DNA of 64,000 nt, taken from NCBI GenBank assembly GCA_013368445.1, contig JAACJO010000023.1, positions 62,001-126,000 on the forward strand. Reading direction: 5' to 3'. Origin of the DNA: Leucocoprinus leucothites (Eukaryota > Basidiomycota > Agaricomycetes > Agaricales > Agaricaceae). Both the position numbers and the translations under genes were made by a program. The notes beneath the pieces were generated by a model. That model was not told the origin of the DNA, ran no database searches, and saw only the letters and a program-made list of their open reading frames with translations. This document shows, in pieces, positions 20,698 through 31,361 of this stretch (within the stretch, counting starts at the first letter, position 1; each line of letters begins with the position of its first letter).

Positions 20698-21909
20698 CCC
20701 AGGACAAGCATGTCATAGAACTCTTCAAAGTCCTTAGCCAGCCCATCCACAACCTTGGTCTGGGAATAGATACTTGATACCACTGCCAAGTGCTGCATCC
20801 CCAACTTGGCTCAAATTCTCTTCAACTTCTTCAGGATAGCCAACTGCACAGCCCAGGTCTTCCTCTGCTCAACAATGAGCTTGTATGTTTGCTCATGAGG
20901 CTGTTTGTCAGCCTCTGTCAGAACTGCACACTTCTGCTTTGAAGTGCAGCACAGCTCACACATATACTTGCCACTGTGGATGTTTTCAGTTGATCAGCCA
21001 AACCAAGGAATTGGGAGTTACTCATGTGTCACTTTGCTCAGTGCAGTTCTTGCCCAAACACAAGCACTGCCCACACTCATTATCTCTGCCCATCTTTATC
21101 TTTCCTCCCTTGACATCATAGTTTCTGCATTTTCAGAGGGTGGCAGTTTCATCTCTTCTATCCCCAGCCAAACCTGAGCCAGGCATCCACAGCAGGTTGT
21201 TGTCTTGATCATCTAATTCCATAAGTTGGTACTTGGAGGGACCAGCAGCTACACTCCATTGAATTAGCCTGGCTGTCTCAGCTGGCCCACTCATCAGTTT
21301 CACACAAGGTTTTTGAACCCCATTTCCCACCTTCGCATTTTCTGTCATTTTCTTCTTCTTTGTCAGACTCTCCACTATCTCCACTTCCACCTCCATCACT
21401 GTCCTCTTTCTTTTCCCCTTCTCTTTCTCCTGTGTTTCCTTTTCCTTCTTTTCAGCCTCTAATCAAATCCACTCTGTGAGCTCAGCCTCCTCCTCCTCTC
21501 TTTGCAGCTGTGCAGTATCTTCAGCCTCTTTTATCTTCCTCTCTGCCTCTTCCACCTCTCAATGTTTCTTCTCAACCATTTTCTTCCTCAACTCTTCCTT
21601 CCTCTGTTGCCACTCTTCCTCTGCTCATTTCTTTTTTGCAGCTTCCTCAGCCTCCCTCCTTTTGTGATCCTCCTTCTTGGCCACTTGACAAGTGTCTTCT
21701 TCCTCCATCTTGTGAAGTTCCTCCTCCAGGTCATTGTTGGATATCAGATTGGAATTCTGAGTAGTGGAAGTAGGTGCCATGGTAATATTAGGGGATTAAG
21801 TTGTGAGAAAGTTTAATTTTTTCCTCAGAGCGGAATTTATATGGAGTTTGAATTGGTTTCCACAATCAAGTCACATGGCTTTGAGGGCTCAGCCCTAAGG
21901 GGGGAATAC
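20698..21909 (-). pseudogene. Old gypsy family B copy, part 3 (antisense ORF remainder)
   Basis: The sequence interrupted at 12501 resumes here after the CCCAG duplication. On the - strand it carries the antisense ORF from ATG 21780 (MAPTSTTQN): a Glu/Lys-rich coil, then CGQCLCLGKNC and CELCCTSKQKC, matching the inner copy. It holds in-frame stops. The polypurine tract at 21897-21909 abuts the old 3' LTR. Confidence 0.8.
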
Positions 21910-22456
21910 TGTCATGAGCCAATCCTCAAGAACAGCTTATGGTTCAGACTTGGTATTATTTCATGAACTTTTATCTACTTTCACATATCAGTTTTATTGG
22001 TCTTTCACCTTTGGACTTATTCTGATATCTTCCATTTTATTAATTCATACTGCCTTGACAAAATTTCTGACAACCATTTAATAGTAAATTTTATATCTTC
22101 TAGCCTTGTAAAATCTGTAGACTCCACTTTGATTGTTTCTCCATTTACCACTTTGCTTGTTTTCCTTATCCAATCCTATATTCCACATTGTATATAAGCA
22201 GCACGACTTTGTACTTGGATTTCTCAGTCTGATAATCAACTTAGTGATATGCTACTTTCCTCTGCTCTCTGTTCATCCTCTGTTCTCTCCTCTCATCTGA
22301 AATCCAGGTCAAGTGTCAGTAGTCAGCACAACACATAAGTTGAGGCCACAACTTGCTCCCACATCTGACAACTGGCTCCTACCTTACCTCTGTCATATCT
22401 CTGTTTACCTGGTCTCTGACGTTGGCTCCCCACCTGTAGCATTTGTGCATTTAACA
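21910..22456 (+). repeat. 3' LTR of the old gypsy family B copy
   Basis: It starts TGTCATGAGCC and ends GCATTTAACA. It is clearly related to the element B LTRs but with many transitions and small deletions (547 bp). It marks the right end of the old copy; the matching 5' LTR is not in the window. Confidence 0.9.
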
Positions 22457-22465
22457 CTAGGGTAC

Positions 22466-22597
22466 TGTTAAGCATGCAAATGCTATGGATAGGGGAGCCA
22501 ACATCTGGGACTGGATGGACAGAGGTAGGACAGAGATAAGGCAGGGGCTGGTTGTCAAATGCAGGAGTGGGTCATGGCCTCAACTTATGTGTTGTGC
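22466..22597 (-). repeat. Family B LTR fragment, inverted
   Basis: It starts TGTTAAGCATGC and follows the inverted LTR for 132 bp to GTTGTGC, where a second inverted LTR begins. With 22322-22456 it forms a large imperfect palindrome around a 9-bp centre. Confidence 0.85.
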
Positions 22598-22859
22598 TGT
22601 TAAACATGCAAACACTATGGGTGGGGAGCTGACATCAGAAACCAGGTAAACAGAGATATGATAGAGGTAAGGTAGGAGCCAGTTGTCAGATGTGGGAGCA
22701 GGTCGTGGCCTCAACTTATATGTTGTGCCGACTACTGATGCTTGACCTGGATTTCAGATGAGAGGAGAGAACAGAGGACAAACAGAGAGCAGAGGAAAGT
22801 AGTGTATTGCTAAGTTGATTATCAGACTGAGGAATCCAAGTACAAAGTCATGCTACTTA

Positions 22860-23074
22860 CAGTGGCTCAAAAAACTGTCCCAATGTTTTCGCATTTTGGA
22901 CATATTTGCTAATACCAGGGCAGATATATGGCCTAGCATCCTGAAAATATTCACACAGGTACCTTGACATATTGGGCGCATATATTCCCATGATCACATG
23001 ACCTTGTCCATCAATGAATTAATAATGAATTATCGAAAATATCTACTCATTGGGACAGTTTTTTGACCCTCTGT
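22860..23074 (+). repeat. Tc1 left inverted repeat, with inner inverted motif
   Basis: The partner is 24238-24452. The 19-nt motif TCAAAAAACTGTCCCAATG at 22867-22885 recurs in reverse complement at 23048-23066, so each long repeat carries a likely transposase site at both its outer and inner end, facing inward toward each other. Confidence 0.9.
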
Positions 23075-23085
23075 TATCTACCTAC

Positions 23086-24105
23086 TCAATACTTTGTATG
23101 ACCTCCTCTTGCCCTGATAACTGCCTCAATCCTTCTGGGCATGCTTTCTATCAGCCTTTGGCACCTTTCTGCTGGAATCTTATTCCACTCCTCTACTAGC
23201 CTCTCCCACAATTCAAATACTCCCTTGGGTGGTCTTTCATATGCCTTCAGCTGGTCCTTCAGGTAGGTCCAGAGGTGTTCAATGGGATTTAGGTCAGGGG
23301 ATTGTGCAGGCCATGGTAGAACTTGAATGTTGTTGTCCACAAACCATTGTTGTCCCAGTTTTGAGGTGTGTTTTGGGTCATTATCCTGCTGGAATATCCT
23401 CTCCTCCTCCTCCATCTCCAACTTTTCAAAGCTTTCCACCACCCCATTGTCCAAAATCTCGCAGTATTGCACTGCATCCATATTCCCTTGAACCTCTATC
23501 AGCTTTCCTACCCCATTCCACCCCATACACCCCCACACCATCATGTTACCACCTCCTCCATGTTTGACAGTAGGGAGAGTGGTCCTATCTGACAGTGGTT
23601 CCCCCCTCTCCTTCCAGGTATACACCTTTCCATCTGACCCAATCCTGTTGATCTTTGTTTCATCTGTCCACAACACCCTCTTCCAGTCCTCCACTGTCCA
23701 ATTCCTATGTTCATGTGCAAAGTCAAGGCGTTCCTCACGATGTCACTTTTTGAGTAGAGGTCGTTTGATCTTGGTTACAGAGCGAAATCCATTATCCTGA
23801 AGGGTATTTCTGACAGTTTGGGGTGTGACAGGGTCAGACAGAGTAGAGTTAATGAAAGTTGTAGCCTGGACAGCATTGTCTAGCTTTCCAGAGGTTATTT
23901 GGTGAATTATTGCTTTTTTATCACGAGGAGAAAGCTTGGAAGGACGTCCTCCCTTGTTGTTTTCCTTGTCCCCATCAACTTCTTTCTTGATCCTCCCAAC
24001 AGTAGACTTTCCTAGACCAGTTTTATGTTCAATCTGGCGCAAGGAATAGCCATCTTTGAGAAGAGAAGTGACTTGGGAGTATTGGGTAGAGGAGATAGCT
24101 TTCAT
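23086..24105 (-). pseudogene. Tc1-type DD34E transposase, one in-frame stop
   Basis: The enzyme that cuts and pastes the element has 340 codons including the final stop, starting at ATG 24105. It has N-terminal paired helix-turn-helix DNA binding (YSLRQIEHKTGLGKSTVGRI; then GRPSKLSPRDKKAI), then the DDE core: WTDETK (Asp about 148), FQQDNDPKHTS (Asp about 241) and SPDLNPIEHLW (Glu about 276), with 34 residues between the second Asp and the Glu. The only break is codon 121, a TGA at 23743-23745, where the context LLKK-stop-HREERLDFAHEH suggests an Arg CGA codon was lost. Catalytic residues are intact. The near-identical terminal repeats suggest recent arrival. Confidence 0.93.
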
Positions 24106-24237
24106 GATGTAGTGGCAGGAAGAAAGACAGTTGTAGCCATCTCAACATGTCAACCAAGGTCACATGATCTTGTTTATTACTCCCACGCCTGCCCTGATGC
24201 TCCCCTGGCATGTTACAAGGTAGATACTGGGAGGCTG

Positions 24238-24452
24238 ACAGGGGGTCAAAAAACTGTCCCAATGAGTAGATATTTTTGATAATTCATTATTAATTCATTG
24301 ATGGACAAGGTCATGTGATCATGGGAATATATGCGCCCAATATGTCAAGGTACCTGTGTGAATATTTTCAGGATGCTAGGCCATATATCTGCCCTGGTAT
24401 TAGCAAATATGTCCAAAATGCGAAAACATTGGGACAGTTTTTTGAGCCACTG
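24238..24452 (-). repeat. Tc1 right inverted repeat
   Basis: Reverse complement of 22860-23074, followed by the TA target duplication. Confidence 0.93.
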
Positions 24453-24759
24453 TATATATGATGTGGAATACAGGATTGGATAAGGAAAACAAGCAAAATA
24501 GGAAATGGAGAAATAATCAAAGTGGAGTCTACAGATTTTACAAGGCTAGAAGATATAAAATTTACTATTAAACAGTTGTCAGAAAATTTCGACAAGGTGG
24601 TATGAATTAATAAAATGGAAGACATCAGAATAAATCTGAATGCAAAAGACTGATAAAACTGGTGTAACTAATAGGCAAAAGCAGATAAGAGCTCATAAGA
24701 ATATTACCAAGTCCAAACTGTCAGCTGTTCTTGAGGATCAGCTTGTGACACCCAGGTGC

Positions 24760-27590
24760 AGTGCATTACCACTAGCTGCCTTCCTGATCACAGAGCTTCA
24801 CCCAGCCAAAAGCCTACCTTGCCTTACCCAGGAGGGAACTGACCTGAACCTGCAGGACAGTTAGCAGTGTGGGGCAGGACTCACCAAAACCCAGCAGACC
24901 CCAAAAGGCATGTGACAGAGTAAGTTAGCCCCTCTGGGGGGGCATGGTGAAAGAAAACACAAGCAGATTCTTATCACAGAAATTGACAAGTTCATTGAAG
25001 TAGGAGGGAAAGTCTGCCTCCTCACTGTGGAACCTCTGACAGGAGGTTAAGATGTGCCAGTGAGTCTTAAAAGAGAACCTGCATGGACCTGCATGGACAA
25101 GAGATGTCCTCTTAGACATGGAACTGAGCCTGATAGGACCCAATAGGGGCATGATTGAGGATAGCCCAGCACACCCATGCACAGAGCATTGAAGATGTGA
25201 TTTTTGGCAGCCATACTCCACCATGGAGATATGTGGGCTGAATATATTTATCATCCCCCTTAAGGAGACAAAGGAAGTCCCTACCCACATAGGCAGAAAG
25301 AGCAAACTGTCTAGTTGTTCATGCTATAGTTGAGGACAATTCACTACATGATAGTTAGTATGGGTACTCAACATAGGGGAAATACTCACATCCTCAGTAT
25401 AGGGGAAACAACTGAGTACATGAGTAGATGTGGATGTACTTATATATGCAATAAACAAACATATAAACATCACATGACTGTGATGATCAAAGCTTTCATT
25501 CAACACTAGTCCACTTGTCTTTGCAAGCCACAACCTTAGCCTTATGCAAATATCCAAGGGTGGTAGAGGGACAGACCCCCATACCCACCTAGAAGGAGGG
25601 GTCAGTCACATAAGCATGAACTGACTGATGGAAAGGCCACTTTAAATGAGAGTGGACCTCATGGAATTCAATAGAGCACTTAGCATCAGTGTCAAGCCAC
25701 TCCAGCAGATGACTGCACACCACTAGTGAATGAGCCTGGCTAGAATGGGTAGATGGGTCTACCACCAATCTTGCTATAGCAATGTGGTCAGTGAACAGAA
25801 CAATCAACTTGGCATCAGGCATGTGACACACATGCTTAATGCCAAGTCAGAGGGCAAATAGTTTTGCATCTGGTCCAGTGGCCTTACCCACTGTATGGCA
25901 GAACCACTGGAGTGGCTCATCCCAGTGCAGACAGTGGCAACTGCCTGTACTGTGTGATCAGTGCATACTGAAGCATCAGTAGCTACTGTCACACAGTTAG
26001 GATTGGATCTAGCATGCTTGTACCCAGCTTCCAAAGCCCAGAGCTTATCAGCATCATCATGATCACTGTTAACCTCCTCAAAGATGACCCTGTCTGCAAA
26101 GCAGTCCATGAGCTGGTGTCCTGGGCAAGCTTTGATTGCATCAGCATTGAAGTGCTCAGTAAGCTGGGGGAGTTATGAGGCAGACTCCACAATAGAAGAT
26201 TGGGTGCAATCAGCCACTCTCCTGAGGTTCAGAAGGTGGTGGCAGTGCATGGACATGCCAGCTGAAGTGCCCCTACCCACTAAGGATCTCAGTGGGTGGA
26301 TGCATGAAAGAGTTGCAATGTGGAATGATGACTGTGAAGCAAACTTCTTAAGGTGTGGGTGGACCAGGATGAGGCCTGTAAGGGCTTCAGCCCCACCTGT
26401 AGGAGAGGTGCAGAAAGCACCAATAATCCAAAGAGCAGCACAACACTGCATCTTGGTAAGGCTAGCCAAGTGCACTTTACATTGCACAACTCATTATACC
26501 AGAGTCTATAGCCATATATCACAATCAGTATGATACACAATCTATAAAGCAGATGCCTCTGCTTAGGGGTAAGGCCCCTGAGAGAGTTCCCTAGCATCCC
26601 CATTGCACAGACTGTGGAGATGGCTTTGGTGGAGTAATAGCAAATGTGCTCCCAGAACAAGAGCTGATGATCAAAGTAGAAGCCCAAGTACCTCCAATAG
26701 GTCTTGGGTCTAAGTGGTGTGTCACCAGTATGTGGGGCAAACCCCAAGTCAATCAGTGAATTGGTATCTTCCTTCTTGCAGGAGAAGTGAAAGAGTTCAG
26801 ACTTGTCATGTTCCATGATGAGGCCAAACTGATTGAAGATATTGAACATAACCCCATATGCATCTTTCAACACATTGAGATTTGTGGCCCAATCTTTTCC
26901 CTGGGCAATGAATGTGCCATTATCCACATAGGACAACACATCACACACAAGGTGAGCAGCCCACTGTTCAAAAAGCTGAATAGCTGGAGCCAGGTAGAGT
27001 GCCAAGAGGACTGGGAAGAGGGTAGAGCCCTATCCCATGTCCACATCAGCTACAAAGTTGCTGGAGGAGTCTGCTCCCCAAAGGCAGTATGTTCCCCTTC
27101 TGACTAAGTACAAAGCAAAGAAGTCCCACACATTAGGTGGGAGCCCCTGCTTGGCAAGGATAGCCATGAGCATATCATGGTTTAGAGACAGGAAGAACTG
27201 AGTGATGTTGAACATGACAATGCTAGTCTTCAAGTCCTTCACCCACCCTGCACAAACAAGGTAGGTCAGGAATAAACCAGCATCCTCAGTGGATCTCTGG
27301 CATATACCACCAAGCTGGTTAGAATGGAAGACCTCATATTTGATGCTATCAAACTGAAGCCAAGTGCTGAGCATCTTCTCAATGAGCTTGCCAAGTGTAT
27401 TCAGGAGCACAATAGGCCTGAATAACTTTGGTGTAGAATAGGATGGTTTGCCCAGCTTTGGAATAATATTTATTTGTCTCATGCTTGCCTCTATTTGTCT
27501 AGCCTGCCAGGGCCATGCCTTGCATGAGATGGACTGGGTAGGAGTCTGCCAAAAGGCAGGGATTAGGGAATAGAGGTTTTGAGACATATT
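24760..27590 (-). pseudogene. LINE ORF2 (RT and RNase H), decayed
   Basis: This is a second copy of the LINE seen at 1-837, in the opposite orientation. On the - strand: RT (IIPKLGKPSYSTPKLFRPIV, VFHSNQLGGICQRSTEDAG, NITQFFLSLNHDMLMAILAK; then VCDVLSYVDNGTFIAQGKDW, where YVDN occupies the YxDD place), a linker to about 26300, RNase H near 25800-26000 (VTVATDASVCTDHTVQAV; LIVLFTDHIAIARLVVD), and a C-terminal Trp/Cys-rich part (THWHILTSCQRFHSEEADF) near 25000. Several stops and frameshifts break it. The 5' end is lost or rearranged before 27590. The sequence is poor in CpG. Confidence 0.8.
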
Positions 27591-27665
27591 TAGAAATGCC
27601 TATAGACATTTTAGCACAACTTTAGGTGTCTGTTTATGAATAATGATACTCAAAATATTCAACTA

Positions 27666-28137
27666 TGGTGCAGGTCACCTTGATGCTGCTACTTACAGTA
27701 TGTGCAGTGGCCAATTCATTGGCTGACCAGATCCAAAAAAGATATCAATTTATTAAAAAAATTCAAAAAATTACCAAGGCTGCTGTTTGAGCTTCTGACA
27801 AAGTTATAAACATAAGAATGACATTTGGCAAAGAGGAAAAGAGCATCAGGGTGACTAAAATTTAAGATATCATAAAATAATATCATTTTCCTTTGATGAC
27901 TAATATACCAAAAATAGTAAGGGTATACCATATACGATCAGATGCTTGTGATGTGGCCAATTTCAGGTTGGGCTGAAAGAATAACTCTGTCATTTTTGAC
28001 CTAATTAATTATCCCTCTAGACAATCAATTCAGCTTGTCAAAAGAAGCACTTTTACCAGAGGAATAGGAAATCAGACCAGATCTTCCAACACTTTTTCAA
28101 TTGCACAAAAGTAGCAGTGTTTAGGTGACCTGCACCA
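27666..28137. mobile_element. MITE-like non-autonomous DNA transposon, 472 bp
   Basis: The terminal inverted repeats start TGGTGCAGGTCACCT and match for 25 of 29 bases; the inner part reads CTGCTACTT on both sides. A TA dinucleotide flanks both ends, as for Tc1/mariner-type insertions. The inside is AT-rich and has no convincing protein. Its termini do not match the Tc1 element nearby, so it depends on another family. Confidence 0.8.
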
Positions 28138-28210
28138 TATCAGCAAAAAAAGAGCCACACGTGACCTAGGTAATTTACTTATGCTAGCCCCTCTGGTAGG
28201 GATAGAGGAA

Positions 28211-28255
28211 AATTACCGGTAAACTACTGGTAAATTACTGGTAAATAATTATTTG
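28211..28255. repeat. Short tandem repeat TACTGGTAAAT
   Basis: Four imperfect units related to TTACTGGTAAA follow each other about 180-220 bp before the UBX gene start. The role is unknown. Confidence 0.6.
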
Positions 28256-28433
28256 ATAAAAAAACCGAGGGTATTTTACGCAGCCTACTGTCCGGACTCC
28301 GCTTAACCCCCACTGATGTGGGATCAAGCGGTCACGAGGCTATACCCAAGTAGCGAAATTACGTATTCGCGATAAGCGAGCGAGTTGAGAGTTTGAGCAC
28401 CTGTCATCTTACCATCTATTTGAACGACTCACT

Positions 28434-29769
28434 ATGCCACCAAGATTCGGTAGAATTGGCGATTGGTCAAATGACAATGAACGCGACGAGCAATCCGGAG
28501 ACGATGAGAACGACAAGCGCGAAAATTGGTTTGCGGGTGGAGAAAGAAGGTAAGTAATCGCTCCCTACCTTCACCGCCTCTCTAATGATCAATATATCTC
28601 CTTGAACAGTGGAATCTCCGTGCAGAATCCGAATCGTCAACGGGATTCACCCTTCGCAGCAGGAGGTGGAGACTTGGTCAGAGAACTCCTTCGTCGGGCT
28701 GCAGAGTAAGTATACTCTTCTGGAGCGTTAGGCCTTAATTCTCAACTTCTCGCGCTTTAGGGGTGGTGGAGCCGCCCCACAGGAGCCTCAATCAAGTGGC
28801 GGGTTCCGTGTGTTTTCCGGGGGGGGACACACCCTCGGAAGCGACGAGGTAGACTCATCGTATATTCCTGATCCGAACGCCCCAGCAGAGGAAGGTACGT
28901 CCACCCTCTCCACGATCGATGTTGATGGCCTTCTAAGCGCTTGGTGTACTACAGAAGTAGTTACTCGGACAATTACGCTATGGCAAGACGGCTTTCAGAT
29001 TGAAGATGGAGATCTCATGCGCTTCGATGACCCCAATAATGCGCAGATAATTGCGGACCTTAACGCTGGGTATGTAGCCCTCCCTCCTAGTGTCATCGCA
29101 TCGTTCATTCTTCATCGAAACTAGCACGGCTCCACTGCATCTCCTCAACGTCAGACCAGGACAGCCAGTCGAACTCCGCATTAATCCACGGCAGCAAGAG
29201 CCTTACAGCCCTCCCCAAGGTGTCCGAGCGTTCAGGGGATCCGGCCATCGCCTTGGGGCCCCTGTCCCTGAACCAGCTGCAGGCAGCAGCTCGAATGCTA
29301 TGCCTGGCTCATTTCCTCCTGCTGCTACCGCGGCGGCCGCTCCGTCATCCTCACCCCCTTCCCACTCCCAAGGAGCCGATCGGCCTAATATGACTACTCG
29401 ATTCGAGGTTGATCAATCAAAACCCACTACAAGCATTCAAGTACGATTGGCTGATGGGACTCGGTACGTACTTGAGCAAACGAATTTCCATACCACTTTT
29501 TACTTGACTAAACTCTACTCACAGCATCGTGTGTCGAATGAACCTGAGTCATACCGTAGGTGACATCAGGAATTTTATAAACGCGTATGTGATTCGGGCA
29601 TCTTAACCGAGAATAGAACTCAACGTAGTTGTGCAGGTCACGCCCTGAGAATGTATCTCGTCCATATACTATTGGAACCACATTCCCGAACCGTATTCTA
29701 GATGACGATACAGCGACAATTGAGAGTGCAGGGTTAGTAAACAGCGTAGTGGTTCAAAGATGGGCCTAG
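28434..29769 (+). CDS. SEP/UBX-domain Cdc48 cofactor (Shp1/p47 type), six exons
   Basis: This is an adaptor of the AAA ATPase Cdc48/p97 in membrane fusion and protein degradation. Exons: 28434-28549, 28610-28704, 28761-29069, 29125-29463, 29525-29584, 29637-29769; all introns are GT-AG and phases join cleanly. It opens [10 protein letters not shown] and [17 protein letters not shown], the usual linker of Shp1/p47. It then has a SEP domain ([19 protein letters not shown] to [17 protein letters not shown]), a Pro/Ala-rich spacer and a C-terminal UBX domain ([22 protein letters not shown] Cdc48-contact loop; [15 protein letters not shown]). The N-terminal UBA domain of most Shp1/p47 proteins is absent from this model. 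The upstream DNA looks like promoter, although transposon sequence ends only about 300 bp away. Confidence 0.92.
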
Positions 29770-30135
29770 AGGGTCGTAGAGTCAAGGTACATATACAGTA
29801 GTACAATGATTCATACCACGATCATACATGCTATTCAAGCTGAATTTATATATCTCGACTGAGCCTGAAAACATGACTCTGACTGAGAGCCATGGTTAGT
29901 CTCTGATCAATTGTGGCTGCGATCGTCGATTATCAATTGCCATTGATGCTGTTTATTATTTAATCTGCAGGTTTGAAAGGCTCATAAATTCCTTGTGAAG
30001 GGCCTCGGACTTCTACCAGCGTTAGGAGTTTATCCTCGGCGTGCGTATGCAGCACCTCAACGACTACTGCGACAGAAGCTACTCAAAGAATGGTATTGAC
30101 AGGATCCAGGAAAAGAAGACCGAAACCCTACACGC
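29770..30135. other. Convergent 3' intergenic region
   Basis: This lies between the convergent UBX and SEC13 genes. I see no gene; it should hold both 3' UTRs. Confidence 0.6.
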
Positions 30136-31361
30136 TTAACTGTTCACCTCGGATACACACTCCCAGTTACCCTTAAGATTCTCCTTCCACAGAGTAACCT
30201 TTCCATCACCGCAACTGACAGAGAGAAGGTTCCCCGATAGACTCCATGAGACACGCCAGACGACGTCGGGGAATTTTCCAGCTGGTGGCTGAGCTCCGCC
30301 CGTGGACGCAAGGGTGGAAGAAGGGTCAAGGGCCGTCTTGACCCAGGGAGAGGTGGGAGAATCCTTCGTCCAGATCAACACGGCTTTATCTTGAGAAGCA
30401 GTGGCGATATAGGAGCGAGGTAGACCGATATTAGGTGCCCATGCTACGTCTCGAACCCAATCCGTATGGCCTTCTAGAGTCTCCTCCTCAACCCAGGATT
30501 GTGAATCCTCACGGTAACCCCAAATCTTCACAAGGTTGTCACAACCTGCGCTTGCAAAACGCTTAACAGAAGGCGCCTGCGTTGAAGGGGGTTGACCCGG
30601 TGCTGCGGGTGACTGCTGAGGGGAGATAAGAGAGCCAGGGAGTACAGCAGGGGACCAGGAAACAGCGTTACACCCGATGGCATGGCCGTTGAATATATCA
30701 GCGTCCCACTGGCCATCATCTACGCGGAATAAAATGTATCAGTGACGTGAATGACTATCGGAGCTAGGGGACAAACTTTTGAAAGTTAACACGGAGAGCT
30801 TTCCATCTGAGGAGGCACAAGCGAGGATAGCTCCTAGTTCATGGGGTGCCCAAGACACGGAGTTGACTGTGACATATTTAAATGATATAAGTGAATGAAG
30901 TCATGAAGCGAACCAATACGCACCTGAGGCAGAATGCAAACTATGCTCGCCGATTTTGATCCAACCGCCTTGAGGAGCTTGTTCTTTCCATATCAAGACT
31001 TTGCCATCATAAGAGCATGAAGCCAGGATATGACCGTATTTTGGATGAGCCCAGGCAACCTGCCAAACGGGGCCCGTATGCCTACTGGAATATGAACAAG
31101 ACAAGAGCGTGGAGGTCTTTGAAGTACTGACCCCTTGAGAGTCTGACCACCCGAGGAGCGCTGGGTCTCACCATCGACGACATCGAAGACCTTTACGGTG
31201 CGGTCGGAGGAGCACGTTGCTAGTCGCTTTCCGTAGTAGTCTAGCTGAGCATCATGCTACGCGTCGACTCAGCAATAAGCGGAGAGATATTTAATAAACT
31301 GACACACAATCATGTCCTCATGGGATGTTTCAATCGGCACAGAGTCGGATGTCGCCGCCAT
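30136..31361 (-). CDS. SEC13: SEC13: COPII coat and nuclear pore WD40 protein
   Basis: This six-bladed propeller pairs with Sec31 in COPII vesicles and with Nup145C/Nup96 in the pore. The start is ATG 31361 ([18 protein letters not shown]). Exon 1 ends at 31308, and several short introns follow. WD blades are clear: [94 protein letters not shown], and [20 protein letters not shown] before the stop at 30136. These are diagnostic for Sec13. It has a Pro/Ser/Ala-rich loop in the fourth blade ([15 protein letters not shown]). No lesions are visible. It ends toward the UBX gene. Confidence 0.95.

Larger units (their letters stand above)
22860..24452 (-). mobile_element. Tc1/mariner-type transposon with 215-bp inverted repeats
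   Basis: This 1593-bp element sits at a TA target, with TA at 22858-22859 and 24453-24454. Its inverted repeats, 22860-23074 and 24238-24452, show two mismatches by eye over 215 bp. It carries one transposase gene on the - strand. The target is an inverted family B LTR whose sequence is continuous once the element and one TA are removed. Confidence 0.95.
22598..24750 (-). repeat. Complete inverted family B LTR, split by Tc1
   Basis: It runs from TGTTAAACATGC at 22598 to GCTTGTGACA at 24750. Without the Tc1 element and one TA it is 558 bp, the family length. No matching target duplication is seen at its ends, so it may be one end of a rearranged element and not a clean solo LTR. Confidence 0.85.

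Noticed and set aside
24640..24864. Short ORF spanning the inverted LTR end and its flank
   Set aside because: It crosses an LTR border; chance.
27716..27931. 71-codon ORF inside the MITE
   Set aside because: Low-complexity Phe/Tyr/Leu peptide from AT-rich DNA, with no transposase motif.
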